From: Candidatus Poribacteria bacterium
GTDB taxonomy: Bacteria; Poribacteria; WGA-4E; JAJDTR01
Assembly (NCBI GenBank): GCA_028820655.1
Contig: JAPPIK010000048.1
Coordinates: forward strand, 40,959 to 104,958
Direction: 5' to 3'
DNA length: 64,000 nucleotides
In this document: piece after piece, positions 33,126-42,445 of the stretch
How the letters are laid out: the number at the start of each line of letters is the position of its first letter
How positions within the stretch are numbered: the first letter of the stretch is position 1
Translations under genes and position numbers: made by a program
The notes under the pieces: generated by a model
Told to the model about the DNA's origin: nothing
Database searches by the model: none
Seen by the model: only the letters and a program-made list of their open reading frames with translations

Positions 33126-34475
33126 ATGCCCGAGAAAAAACCGCACATCCTGCTGCTGATCGACGATGAACACCGTCCCGATGTCATGTCCGTCGAGGGG
33201 AATCCGCATATTCGCACCCCCACCCTTGACCGTCTCATCAACCGTGGCACCTACTTTCGGAACGCCTACACACCGGCGCCGGTTTGCGTGCCGGCTCGGC
33301 AGAGCTTTCTGACGGGCCTTTATCCTCGAAACAGCGGCTGCATCGGCTTCGATTGTCCATTGCCAAGTGATGTGCTAACCCTTCCCGGACACCTCTCACG
33401 CTACGGCTACAGAACGGTAAGCGCCGGAAAAATGCACTTTGTCGGTACCGATCAGATGCACGGTTGGCACGAGCGCATCGGTCGCGATGTCCGCGGACCG
33501 AACGGCTACAAACCCGTGGACGACCCGGCTCATACCGCCGCGACATTTACCGAGGAAGGGACTGGCAAATGGTCATCCGCCAAAGAGATTACCAACGCCC
33601 GGGTCGGAAAAGGGTCCTGGATGCGGCAGGACCGGTACACCGTCGAAGGAGCTTTGATGATTCTCGACGAGTATTTTGTGGACGAAGTTCACGATAGGCC
33701 CGGCGACCGCCCGCTGTTGCTCGCGGTGAGCCTCAATTGTCCGCACTATCCCTACCAGTGTCCCGAAGATCTGTTCAACTACTACATGCGCCGCGTGGAA
33801 CCGTATGTCGAGGATTTGCCCTCCAACTTCGACTGCCACGAGTTCTTCAAAGTGAAGATTGGGGAGGATGTCACCTACCGCGAAGCGCACCGGGCAACAG
33901 CCGCTTACTACGGCATGGTTGAGTGGGTGGATATGCAGTACACACGGATTATCTCCAAGTTGGAGGAAAAAGACATACTTGACGAGTTTGTGATTGTTTT
34001 TCTCAGCGATCACGGCGAAATGCTCGGGCAGAAGGGGCTTTGGGAAAAACAACAATACTTCGAGGCGTCGGTACGGGTGCCGTTCTCCATATCCTGGCCT
34101 CATCGATATCCACGTGGCTGTGACATCGTTCAACAAAACGTGTCGCTGGTTGACCTGTTTCCCACCCTCTGCGAAATCGCGAACTTGCCCATACCCGACG
34201 GGCTGGATGGCCGCTCGCTCGTGCCGTTGATGGAGGGACGCGCCGATGACTGGCGAAACGAGGTCTACAGCGAATTGTACCATCCGTTTAATGGACCGTC
34301 AGCCATGGTCAAGCGCGATTTCATGAAATTCTTCCGTTTTGAAGGCAAGGGTTGGCCCGAGCAACTGTTTGATCTGGCGGTTGATCCGGGCGAAAATCGA
34401 AATTTGATTGATGATGCGGCGTACGCCGGTGACTTGGCGGACCTGCGAGCCAAGTTGGATGCCTTTTTGACGTAA
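33126..34475 (+). CDS. Sulfatase family protein without signal peptide, second
   Basis: A 449-residue sulfatase. KKPHILLLIDDEHRPDVMSVEGNPHIRTPTLDRLINRGTYFRNAYTPAPVCVPARQSFLTGLYPRNSG contains CVPAR (CxPxR formylglycine motif). Then GYRTVSAGKMHFVGTDQMHGWHERIG, RPLLLAVSLNCPHYPYQCPEDLF, YYGMVEWVDMQYTRIISKLEEKDILDEFVIVFLSDHGEMLGQKGLWEKQQYFEASVRVPFSISWP and LVDLFPTLCEIANLPIPDGLDGRSLVPLM. The arrangement resembles choline-sulfatase/iduronate-sulfatase-like cytoplasmic members. I start at the ATG at 33126 (MPEKKPH); an in-frame ATG at 33114 adds four residues. No export signal. Substrate not assignable. Confidence 0.88.
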   Translation: MPEKKPHILLLIDDEHRPDVMSVEGNPHIRTPTLDRLINRGTYFRNAYTPAPVCVPARQSFLTGLYPRNSGCIGFDCPLPSDVLTLPGHLSRYGYRTVSAGKMHFVGTDQMHGWHERIGRDVRGPNGYKPVDDPAHTAATFTEEGTGKWSSAKEITNARVGKGSWMRQDRYTVEGALMILDEYFVDEVHDRPGDRPLLLAVSLNCPHYPYQCPEDLFNYYMRRVEPYVEDLPSNFDCHEFFKVKIGEDVTYREAHRATAAYYGMVEWVDMQYTRIISKLEEKDILDEFVIVFLSDHGEMLGQKGLWEKQQYFEASVRVPFSISWPHRYPRGCDIVQQNVSLVDLFPTLCEIANLPIPDGLDGRSLVPLMEGRADDWRNEVYSELYHPFNGPSAMVKRDFMKFFRFEGKGWPEQLFDLAVDPGENRNLIDDAAYAGDLADLRAKLDAFLT

Positions 34476-34779
34476 CGATGAAGACGGTCATATTTGACAT
34501 ATATACACTTCTGAATATTTCTTTCAGCAAGTCACACTCCTGTTTCTGCCTATGATAGGTATTGAAATACGTTCCTTCGTAGAATGGTTTCACTCCGGAG
34601 GAGTGAAATGTCAATAGAACGCGGTTCCTAACCGTGTCTGCACTCCAGAGGAGTGCAATGTCAATAGGATCGCGATCGTCCAATCTTCACGCTCCGTAGG
34701 AGCGCCATGTTTTTTCTGCCACTAAACGGTTTCCGAATTGGAAGATCGGAAGCTATTTGGAACAAGATAGGACAATTAA
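34476..34779. repeat. Intergenic copy of the CACTCC/GGAGTG palindromic repeat
   Basis: A diverged single copy of the roughly 188-bp unit found in array at 38100-38970. TTTCTTTCAGCAAGT lies near 34519. Palindromes CACTCCGGAGGAGTG (34591) and CACTCCAGAGGAGTG (34641) follow, each trailed by AATGTCAATAG. A third variant, CGCTCCGTAGGAGCG, lies at about 34690-34704. AGGA before the next start is at about 34769. No gene. Confidence 0.75.
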
Positions 34780-36042
34780 ATGAAAAATTCCGATCTACAC
34801 GCGAAAATAGAGCGGCTTGAGCAAGAACTACAGGAAGCCCGAGAACTGCTAGCACAATCAACCCACGACGCGGAAGCCTTCACCCGGGAACTCTGCCGCA
34901 CCCGCGAGTTCGCTTTCAACGCCGAAACGCTTTCCGCCGACGAGGTAATCGAAGGCTGTGTCGGTTCCCTTGACCGGTTTGGATTCTGCGTCATTGATAA
35001 CCTTATACCGCCGGATGAAGTAACCGCCGTGTGTGAAGAAGTCAAGGCGGCGAACGTCATAATAGAGCGAAACCTGAAAGCGATAAAGAACCTGATAACA
35101 TTGACAGGAAGGGAGGAGCCGGGTTTAAGCGACGCCCTAAACGCGGCGGATGGAGTGGAGTTAAGGCCTGTTCGTCGCGTCAACCATCCGCCGAAGCCCC
35201 CGAACGACATCGTTTGGATGCCTCTGTATGCGCAGCATCTCGCAAACCCCTTGGTGACAGGTGTGGCGCGCCGCGTGTTGGACGATCACCTGCGCATCGG
35301 GCAACTTCATATTCGCATGGTTGAGACAGACACGCCGGACGGGTCCCCGGGCGGTTTTGGCTCCGTTAGCCGCAGAGGACGGCCGGACGCCAGAGGTTGG
35401 CACACGGATTGGCCACATGACCTGTCCGCTTACGGGAATAGAGACGCCGACAGGAACGTCGGTTGCATCCGCCTACCGTTCCCCGATGTCCCTATGTGCT
35501 TGGTGATGATCTGGTATCTCACGGATGTCGATGCGAGTTCGGGTGGTACATGGGTCGTTCCGGGCTCTCACAAGGATAAGCGGAATCCGCGCGGCCACTC
35601 TGACGATATCACGATTTCCGCGCCTATTCCCGGAGATATGCAGGTCACCGCACCCGCCGGCTCCGTGTATATACAGGACTCACGGAGTTGGCACGCATCC
35701 CCCCTGCACAATTCTAGTGGGCGCGATAGAGTAGCAGTGGTTAACCGGTGGTGTCCGTGGTGGTTGTCCGTTGATGACTATGCACCGCGCGGCGTAGAAA
35801 ACGCCGTCTGCCGACCACTGTCACACGACGAGTATCGTGCATTGCCCGTCGATGTGCAGCCTCTAATGCGGCATCTTTGCCCCGATGAGCAGGACACATT
35901 GCAGCAACCCGTTCTGGATCGGGCATGGATTGCCCACCAGCGTACGCTATTGGGCCTCGAGAAAATGGAAGAAAACCCTGAAAGTTTAGCGGACGCAAAT
36001 GCTCACATTAGCGTCCCGGTTCTGCCTACAAAACAAAGATAA
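34780..36042 (+). CDS. Phytanoyl-CoA dioxygenase (PhyH) family protein
   Basis: A 420-residue non-haem Fe(II)/2-oxoglutarate oxygenase. Residues about 5-45 are predicted coiled coil (HAKIERLEQELQEARELLAQ), an addition to the usual fold. The double-stranded beta-helix core starts near LDRFGFCVIDNLIPPDEV. The iron motif is RGWHTDWPHDL (HxD). Then MIWYLTDVDASSGGTWVVPGSHKDKRNPRGH, and the distal iron His and 2-oxoglutarate Arg appear in QDSRSWHASPLHNSSGRDRVAVVNRW. All facial-triad residues are present, so activity is likely. AGGA precedes the ATG. Substrate unknown; this family is much expanded in poribacterial-type genomes. Confidence 0.88.
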   Translation: MKNSDLHAKIERLEQELQEARELLAQSTHDAEAFTRELCRTREFAFNAETLSADEVIEGCVGSLDRFGFCVIDNLIPPDEVTAVCEEVKAANVIIERNLKAIKNLITLTGREEPGLSDALNAADGVELRPVRRVNHPPKPPNDIVWMPLYAQHLANPLVTGVARRVLDDHLRIGQLHIRMVETDTPDGSPGGFGSVSRRGRPDARGWHTDWPHDLSAYGNRDADRNVGCIRLPFPDVPMCLVMIWYLTDVDASSGGTWVVPGSHKDKRNPRGHSDDITISAPIPGDMQVTAPAGSVYIQDSRSWHASPLHNSSGRDRVAVVNRWCPWWLSVDDYAPRGVENAVCRPLSHDEYRALPVDVQPLMRHLCPDEQDTLQQPVLDRAWIAHQRTLLGLEKMEENPESLADANAHISVPVLPTKQR

Positions 36043-36479
36043 TCGCCGAAGACTGTCAAGCTGAAACCGGCAATGTATCGAGATTCTCCTATACTGTTTC
36101 ATTCGCTTTATTCTCGTCCGGCAAACTATCCAAGGGTTTCCTATATTAGCGCGCCATTGTCCCTGTCGGAATAGTTCTCTCAGTAAGTAACCCTCAATCT
36201 TCGCTCTATGACAGGTCTTGATAGAGTGTTCCGTCGTAGCATGGTTTTCACTCCAGCGGAGTGCTATGTCAATAGAACACGATTCCCGATCGCGTCTGCA
36301 CTCCAGAGGAGTGCAATGTCGAACGTTAATTGATAGAACCGGCAATTGTTTATACACTGCGGTAGGTTCGGCTTCCTAACCGAACCGGCATTTTTCGATC
36401 CTAGTAGGCGAGATCGAAATCCGCACCTACCGAAATATGGACTAATATGAATGAAAATGACTATGACCGAGAGGGCTAA
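36043..36479. repeat. Intergenic copy of the CACTCC/GGAGTG repeat
   Basis: A 437-bp gap holding one unit: GCGCCATTGTCCCTGTCGG (about 36152), the palindromes CACTCCAGCGGAGTG (about 36249) and CACTCCAGAGGAGTG (36299), each followed by an (A)ATGTC string. It ends with a GTAGGTTCGGCTTCC / GGTTCGG stretch near 36362. A GAGAGGG ribosome-binding site for the next gene is at about 36470. Confidence 0.75.
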
Positions 36480-37754
36480 GTGGTAGCGAAAGCACAAATT
36501 GAGGAACATTCATACAATGCCGGCTGGACGACTGCCCCGGAATCGGTGGGACTGTCCGCCGAAGACCTCCAACGTATCTCCCCAACCATACGTAAATTTA
36601 TCGATGAGGAGAAAATCGCCGGGGCGGTCACCATTGTGGCGCGGCGTGGCAGGGTTGTCCACTTTGAGGCATGCGGAATGAGGGATCGCGAGGCGCGCGT
36701 GCCGATGGATACGGACACGATTTTCCGCATCTATTCGATGACCAAGCCGGTCGTTGCAGTAGCGGCGATGATGCTTTATGAGGAGGGATCGCTAAGTCTC
36801 CACGCCCCGGTGGCGGATTTCGTTCCGGAATTGGGCGGATTAAAGGTGGCGGTCAACCCTGACACCGAAGAGCTCAAGCTGGTTGACTCGACTCGAGACA
36901 TGTCCGTCTTCGACCTGTTACGTCACACTTCCGGGCTGCCCGGCTCTAACCGGTACTTGGGCCGATACTCGGGTGGAAAGTTCCCTATGGAAGCGCTCTA
37001 TATGAAGGCGGGGCTCCACCGTTTGAACGAGTGCAACCTACAAGAGATGGTCGAGAGACTCGGCACTGTTCCCTTGCTTTTTCAGCCGGGCACACAGTGG
37101 CACTACAGCATTGCGGCAGATGTCCTTGCCCGGCTGATAGAGGTCGTTTCCGGACTGGCTTTCGACAAATTCCTGGCCGAAAGGATCTTCCAGCCGCTGC
37201 ACATGAAGGATACCGGCTTCTACGTGCCGCCTGAGAAAATCGACCGGCTCGCTCGTATGTATGGCCCGGCACCGGGTGGCGGTTTGAAGCCTATCCACGC
37301 CGCGGAGGGCGGATCGGGATACACCTCCGAGACGAGTTTTATCACTCAACCGAAGTTTCTGTCTGGTGGGGGAGGACTGGTTTCGACGGCGTCTGATTTC
37401 ATGCGTTTCTGCTTGATGCTGACAGGCGATGGGTTTCTTGAGGGAGTGCGGCTGCTGAAAGCGGAAACTGTAGAAATGATGACAAGCAATCAACTGCCGG
37501 AAGGACTGTTACCGATCAACCGTAAGCCGGAAGGTCGAGGATTCGGACTGGGTTTCGCTGTTCGCGTTACGAAAATTGACGCGAATCCCTCGCCTGTCGG
37601 AGAGTACGAATGGTACGGAGGAGCCGGCACCGAGTTCTGGATCTCGCCTCGCGATGCCCTTGCCGTGATCGCACTAAGCCAGCAGCTTCCCATGCAGCAA
37701 CTCGGACAGTCGCTCAGGCCCGTCATCTACGCGGCAATCGAGGAAGGAATATAG
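36480..37754 (+). CDS. Beta-lactamase-fold serine hydrolase (class C/EstB type)
   Basis: A 424-residue member of the beta-lactamase family (PF00144). The nucleophile motif SxxK is S86-M-T-K89 in FRIYSMTKPVVAVAAMMLYEEGSLSLHAPVADFVPE. The Y-x-x motif region is WHYSIAADVLARLIEVVSG, and the third motif is GGAGTEFWISP near the C-terminus. Also FDLLRHTSGLPG, typical of esterases and carboxypeptidases of this family. No signal peptide, so a cytosolic esterase or transesterase is likelier than a true beta-lactamase. The GTG start at 36480 is supported by GAGAGGG six bases upstream. Substrate unknown. Confidence 0.88.
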   Translation: MVAKAQIEEHSYNAGWTTAPESVGLSAEDLQRISPTIRKFIDEEKIAGAVTIVARRGRVVHFEACGMRDREARVPMDTDTIFRIYSMTKPVVAVAAMMLYEEGSLSLHAPVADFVPELGGLKVAVNPDTEELKLVDSTRDMSVFDLLRHTSGLPGSNRYLGRYSGGKFPMEALYMKAGLHRLNECNLQEMVERLGTVPLLFQPGTQWHYSIAADVLARLIEVVSGLAFDKFLAERIFQPLHMKDTGFYVPPEKIDRLARMYGPAPGGGLKPIHAAEGGSGYTSETSFITQPKFLSGGGGLVSTASDFMRFCLMLTGDGFLEGVRLLKAETVEMMTSNQLPEGLLPINRKPEGRGFGLGFAVRVTKIDANPSPVGEYEWYGGAGTEFWISPRDALAVIALSQQLPMQQLGQSLRPVIYAAIEEGI

Positions 37755-38974
37755 GCTTTCACCGCAGGAATGAGAACCTGTTTGAAAAACACATTTGTAG
37801 GCTGCGATCAAAGAAGCGAAAAGCGACTGCGATAGCAAAATCCTGTGCAATGTCGAACGTTGCTTGGTAGCGTGCCATTATCCCTATCGGAATAAATCTG
37901 TCAGTAGGTAAGACTCGTTTTTGGCTTTATCACTCGCTTTGGAGAAAGTGTCACTTGAACGATTTTCCATCTCTTGCATTCCAGCGGAGTGCAATGTCAA
38001 TAGAACACGATGCCTCCTCACGTCTGCACTCCGGCGGATCAAGGGAGTGGATAGCGACCGCGATAGAGATCCCGGCAATGTGGAGAGTTACTTGAGAGCA
38101 CGCCATTATCCCTGTCGGTATAATTCATTCAGCGAGTAACATTTCGTCTTGAATCTACGACAGGCTCTGAAAACTGCTGTCGAATAGCCCCAGAGGGGAT
38201 CAAGCGAGTGGATAGCGAGTGCGATAGAGATCTTGAAGGTTTATAGGGTCGTGGAGTCACCGCACTCCAAAGCCCCAGAGGGCGACAGGTGCTCGCGCTT
38301 TATTCGCTCCAGCGGAGATCAAGCGACTGACCAAGGAGCACGATGTGGATCTTCAATGTCGAGTGTTACTTGATAGCGCCCCATTATCCCTGCCGGGATG
38401 ATTCTTTCAGCAAGTAACACTGGTTTTTTTCGCTCAATGATTAGCCGTGAAAAGTGTTCCTTCGTCGTCTGGTTTTCACTCCAGCGGAGTGCTATGTCAA
38501 TAGAATCATGATGCGTCCAACCGCCGCACTCCAGCGGAGTGCAATGTCGAGTGTTTCTTGAGAGCGTGCCATTATCCCTATCGGAATAATTCTTTCAGCA
38601 AGCAACACTTACGTCTTTGAATCTACTATAGGCTTTGAAAAGGTGTTCCTTCGTGATCTGGTTTTCACTCCAGCGGAGTGAGATGTCAATAGAACAAGAT
38701 TCCTCCCCGCGTCTGCACTCCAGCGGAGTGCAATGTTGAGTGTTACTTGGTAGCGTGCCATTATCCCTATCGGAATAATTCTTTCAGCAAGCAACGCGCG
38801 TCTTTGGATTTATGACAGGCTTTGAGAAGGTGTTCCTTCGTGGTCTGGTTTTCACTCCAGCGGAGTGAAATGTCAATAGTACACGATTCCTCCCTGCGTC
38901 TGCACTCCAGCGGATCAAGGGAGTGGATAGCGACCGCGATAGAGATCCCGGCAATGTCGAGTGTTTCTTGAGAG
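37755..38974. repeat. 1.2-kb array of about 188-bp repeats with nested GATC-elements
   Basis: Three clear tandem units are marked by CATTATCCCTATCGGAATAA at about 38382, 38570 and 38759. Each unit carries two CACTCCAGCGGAGTG palindromes about 50 bp apart (38477/38527, 38666/38716, 38853/38903). Older remnants lie at 37876 and 38103. GATC-elements interrupt the palindromes at 38037-38075, 38317-38353 and 38913-38951, and a CCCCAGAGGGG string at 38198-38234. The array ends where the truncated transporter gene begins (about 38970). Open frames inside are repeats, not genes. Confidence 0.85.
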
Positions 38975-40071
38975 AAATCCGTACTATTTCAAAGTCGATC
39001 CGGAGGGAAACCAGCTTCCATATCTTGATGGCGTACAGAACTTCCTTGTCAACGATTTGGAGACCGGATATCTCAAGATATTTGCCGGTGATGTGGACGT
39101 AGAATTTGCCTGCTGCGATAATCCATCGCATTTCAGAATAAACGAAGATGTCGGCGGTTATCGCACGACTCCCGCATTCGGAAGTCCGGGGTTCGTAACC
39201 ACAATCTACTTTAATTTAACCCATGAAAATCCTGCGGTGCGCGAAGTATTCTTGTACAGGCGGTTTCGCGTTGCGCTTTCGGTGGCTATGGATAGGGATG
39301 AAATGAACGAGGTCTTCCGAGATGGGCTGATGGTTGTTTCCAATGCCGCACCGGCTGACGGCCCCCGTACCACGGCGCGTCGGGGAAGTATATCGCCTAC
39401 ACGCGCCATGACCCCGGTTTGGCGAATCAGTTGCTGGACGAGATGAACTTGAAATGGGGCGCGAATCGAGAAACGAGATGGCTTCCGGACGGCTCCCCCG
39501 CGCAGTTCGTTCTAATGGCACGCACCGACTTGCGCGTGTCTGATGTTCCCATGTTGGAGATGCTTCAGCAGGATTGGAAGGCTGTCGGTATTGACATCTC
39601 GATCAACCCGCGCGAAGCGGCATTCATTGCTGAACGAGTGGCTGCCAATAAATTTGACATGTTCACCGGCGACGGCACGTTTGGCGGCGGGGTACGCCCG
39701 ACGCGTCTGGGTGTGCGTGGCTCAATGGTGCCGAGTAACCCGGTTTCATGGAATCAAGCCTCTCCGGGCTGGACGCGATGGGTGCATTCCGATGGGGCAG
39801 AAGGTGTCGAGCCGCCTGCGGATTTCAAACGTCTCTACCAGTTATACCGGAAGTTTCTACTTGAAACGGACGAAGGAGCAAGAATTGCGCTGAAAACGAG
39901 ATGCTTGCCATTCACGCTGAAAACCTGTGGTTCCTCGTGGTGCTGAAGATTGCCGCCATTTCGGCTACTCGAAACATCGTGGTTTACAACAGGATGGACA
40001 ACGTGCCGCTTCCTTTGCCCGGGGACTACACCTACGGCAAACCGGAAACCTGGTCGATCGGCCTCCAGTAG
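38975..40071 (+). pseudogene. Peptide-type ABC transporter substrate-binding protein, 5'-truncated and frameshifted
   Basis: C-terminal two thirds of a family 5 (oligopeptide/dipeptide) solute-binding protein. It opens mid-protein with ERNPYYFKVDPEGNQLPYLDGVQ, a block normally around residue 250. The N-terminus and signal peptide are missing and are replaced by the repeat array. The frame shifts near 39364-39370, at GGCCCCCGTACC: restoring GGCCCG TAC gives YHGASGKYIAYTRHDPGLANQLLDEMNLKWG. It shifts again near 39893-39903, after which MLAIHAENLWFLVVLKIAAISATRN and the C-terminal TYGKPETWSIGLQ follow to the stop at 40069-40071. Both shifts sit at or near short homopolymers. It is upstream of intact transporter genes, so it is presumably the decayed receptor of that system. 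Confidence 0.85.
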
Positions 40072-40130
40072 TTTCTATATCCATCTCCACTGATCGTCAC
40101 ACATCAAGTATTTAATTGGTGAGTTCGTAG

Positions 40131-40172
40131 TAGCAATCAAGCGAGCGGATAGCGGGTGCGATAGAGATCCCC
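40131..40172. repeat. GATC-element, solitary copy
   Basis: AATCAAGCGAGCGGATAGCG...GTGCGATAGAGATCCCC, in the 219-bp gap before the ATPase gene. The left end is AATC in place of GATC. The rest of the gap is featureless. Confidence 0.65.
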
Positions 40173-40290
40173 TCCAGGTCGCGATCCCTTGTCTTGATCA
40201 GAACTCACTCCCACAGGTATCTGATTAGCGTTAACAACCTTCAATTATGAAACCGAGTCACATACAATCCATTTGTGATCAAATCTGAAC

Positions 40291-41358
40291 ATGAACACCG
40301 TTAACAATTCTAACAGAGACTGGCTCATAGACATAAAGGATCTTCACGTCAAATTTTCTCAGGACGACGAAACAATCAATGCTGTGAACGGCGTTGATAT
40401 CCGCGTTCACAAGGGCGAGGCGGTCGGAATTGTTGGAGAGAGCGGCTGCGGGAAGACGGTCACCTCGTATTCAATGTTGAACATACTCCCTTCAAACGGA
40501 GAAATCGTGTCCGGCGAAGTGAGGTACCGCGAGGACAACGGGAACGTTATCGACATTACGAGGCTTAACCCGCGAAGTCGAGAGATGAGGAGATTGAGGG
40601 GCGGCGAAATCGCCATGATATTCCAAGAACCGATGGCATCATTCAGTCCCGTCCACACGATTAGGGACCAGATCGCCGAAGGCATTCTGTTGCATCAACC
40701 ACCCAAGGACAAAAGAGTCCGAGAGATAATCATCGAATACCTCGGCATGGTGGGCATTTCAAATCCGGAGCGGGCAATAGACGCGTATCCATTCCAGCTC
40801 AGTGGCGGTATGAGACAGCGGGCCATGATTGCCATGGCTTTAGCCTGCAATCCGAAAGTGCTAGTTGCCGACGAACCAACGACGGCGCTTGATGTGACCA
40901 TTCAAGCACAGGTGCTTATGCTGATTAAAAAGATGCAGCAAGAGCTAGGCCTTGCACTTGTCCTGATCACGCACGACCTCGGCGTCATAGCACACATGGC
41001 GGACTTTGTCTACGTGATGTATCTTGGCCGCGTCGTCGAGAGGGGGCCCGTGGTCAAGATATTCAACAGTCCGAAACACCCGTACACTCGTGATCTCATA
41101 CGGTCGATCCCCAAACTGAACACACCGGAAAAGAGGCTTGCCACTATTCAAGGCAACGTGCCGGACGCGTCCCGCCTGCCATCCGGGTGTGCATTCCACC
41201 CGCGCTGCCGTGAGATAATCGGAGAGACCTGCCGCCGGGACCAGCCGGTTCTGGAGGAAGTTGAAGCGGATCATTTTGCCGGGTGCTTCCTCTACTCGAC
41301 CCATGAGGAGACGGAACCGAACACGGGAGGGACCGACAGTGTCGAATACCCCTCATGA
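40291..41358 (+). CDS. Oligopeptide/dipeptide ABC transporter ATPase, OppD/DppD type
   Basis: A 355-residue ATPase energising peptide (or similar small-molecule) import. Seen: Walker A GIVGESGCGKTVTSYS, FQEPMASFSPVHTIRDQI Q-loop, ABC signature LSGGMRQRAMIAMALACNPKVLVADEPTTALDVT (Walker B DEPT), H-switch LVLITHDLGVIAHMADFVYVMYLGRVVERG. The C-terminal oligopeptide-type region is HPYTRDLIRSIPKL...PSGCAFHPRCREIIGETCRRDQPVL, whose Cys-rich CxxHPRC...C pattern suits a 4Fe-4S site reported for such ATPases. It overlaps the next ATPase gene by 20 nt. All catalytic motifs are intact. Confidence 0.92.
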   Translation: MNTVNNSNRDWLIDIKDLHVKFSQDDETINAVNGVDIRVHKGEAVGIVGESGCGKTVTSYSMLNILPSNGEIVSGEVRYREDNGNVIDITRLNPRSREMRRLRGGEIAMIFQEPMASFSPVHTIRDQIAEGILLHQPPKDKRVREIIIEYLGMVGISNPERAIDAYPFQLSGGMRQRAMIAMALACNPKVLVADEPTTALDVTIQAQVLMLIKKMQQELGLALVLITHDLGVIAHMADFVYVMYLGRVVERGPVVKIFNSPKHPYTRDLIRSIPKLNTPEKRLATIQGNVPDASRLPSGCAFHPRCREIIGETCRRDQPVLEEVEADHFAGCFLYSTHEETEPNTGGTDSVEYPS

Positions 41359-42358
41359 GGCTATCCTCGATGTTCGCCATCTAAAGAAATACTTCCCCAT
41401 CGAGAAGGGGTTCCTTCGACGGGTTGCCGGCTATGTGCGTGCCGTCGATGACGTAAGTTTTTCAGTGCGGAAGGGACAGACCATGGGGCTCGTGGGTGAG
41501 AGTGGGTGCGGCAAGACGACGACGGCTTGGACTATCATCCGTCTCCACGAAGCCACTGCCGGCGAGGTTTACTTCAGGGTAAGGGACGGTGAAATTTTAG
41601 ACATGGCGGCGCTTGAGAAGGGTCGATTAAAGGAGATCCGTCGATACATGGGCGTCGTGTTTCAGGATCCGTATGCATCGCTCAACCCCCGCAAGACAGT
41701 ATTGGATATAGTCGCGGACCCTCTCCTCAACTACGGCGTGAAGCGCGGCGAACGCGAAGCGCGCGTGGCGGAATTGCTTACCATGGTAGGGCTTGATCCG
41801 AGTACTATGCCGAGGTATCCCCACGCTTTTAGTGGCGGGCAAAGGCAACGAATCGGGATTGCCCGAGCCTTGGCGCTTAGTCCTTCGCTGCTTATCGCAG
41901 ATGAACCGGTGTCTGCGCTCGATGTGTCCGTGCAGGCGCAAATCCTCAACCTGTTGAGTGATCTCAGGGACAAACTCGGGTTGAGTTATCTGTTCATCGC
42001 GCACGATCTGAGTGTCATTCAGCATATATGCGACCGGGTAGCCGTGATGTATATGGGATCAATTGTGGAGGAGGCGGATACGGAGGTGTTGTTTTCGCAA
42101 CCGGCGCATCCCTACACAGCAAGTTTGATGGCGGCGCTTCCTGTTCCGGATCCTCACAAACCGTGGAATCCGAAGTTGAATGGAGAGGTGGGAAAACCGT
42201 CGGAAACGGGGAGCGGGTGCGTGTTTGCCCACCGTTGCCCCTATGCCGATCAAATCTGCCATGATGAAACACCGACGCTTGAAACCAAGACAACCGACAC
42301 GAAAGATTCGCATCTTGTCGCCTGCCATTTCGCAGATGAACTGCAACTTGACGCCTAG
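41339..42358 (+). CDS. Oligopeptide/dipeptide ABC transporter ATPase, OppF/DppF type
   Basis: A 339-residue partner ATPase. Seen: LDVRHLKKYFPIEKGFLRRVAGYVRAVDDVSFSVRKGQTMGLVGESGCGKTTTAWTIIRL (Walker A), FQDPYASLNPRKTVLDIV, signature FSGGQRQRIGIARALALSPSLLIADEPVSALDVS, LSYLFIAHDLSVIQHICDRVAVMYMGSIVEE and the C-terminal HPYTASLMAALPVPDP...GSGCVFAHRCPYADQICHDETPTL, with the same Cys pattern. The start is GTG at 41339, supported by GGGAGGG upstream; the reading frame is open further upstream (from 41261) inside oppD. Forms a heterodimer with the preceding ATPase. Confidence 0.92.
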   Translation: MSNTPHEAILDVRHLKKYFPIEKGFLRRVAGYVRAVDDVSFSVRKGQTMGLVGESGCGKTTTAWTIIRLHEATAGEVYFRVRDGEILDMAALEKGRLKEIRRYMGVVFQDPYASLNPRKTVLDIVADPLLNYGVKRGEREARVAELLTMVGLDPSTMPRYPHAFSGGQRQRIGIARALALSPSLLIADEPVSALDVSVQAQILNLLSDLRDKLGLSYLFIAHDLSVIQHICDRVAVMYMGSIVEEADTEVLFSQPAHPYTASLMAALPVPDPHKPWNPKLNGEVGKPSETGSGCVFAHRCPYADQICHDETPTLETKTTDTKDSHLVACHFADELQLDA

Positions 42359-42445
42359 ACCACCAATTCCCCCGATTTCCCTTTTCCTTTGTCGTGTACA
42401 GCCATCGTAACCAATGAGTACACGTGTTTGTCGATATTGACACTC

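Noticed and set aside
36480-37754. Antibiotic-resistance beta-lactamase
   Set aside because: Has the SxxK fold but no signal peptide, and the motifs are typical of esterase/transesterase members.
37860-38974. CRISPR array
   Set aside because: Repeats are palindromic and regularly paired at 50 and about 137 bp, the intervening sequences are themselves repeated, and no cas genes are present.
38600-39131. Small similar minus-strand frames (RWSADAGRNRVLLTFHSAGVKT type)
   Set aside because: They read across the CACTCC/GGAGTG palindromes and recur wherever the repeat occurs. No ribosome-binding site.
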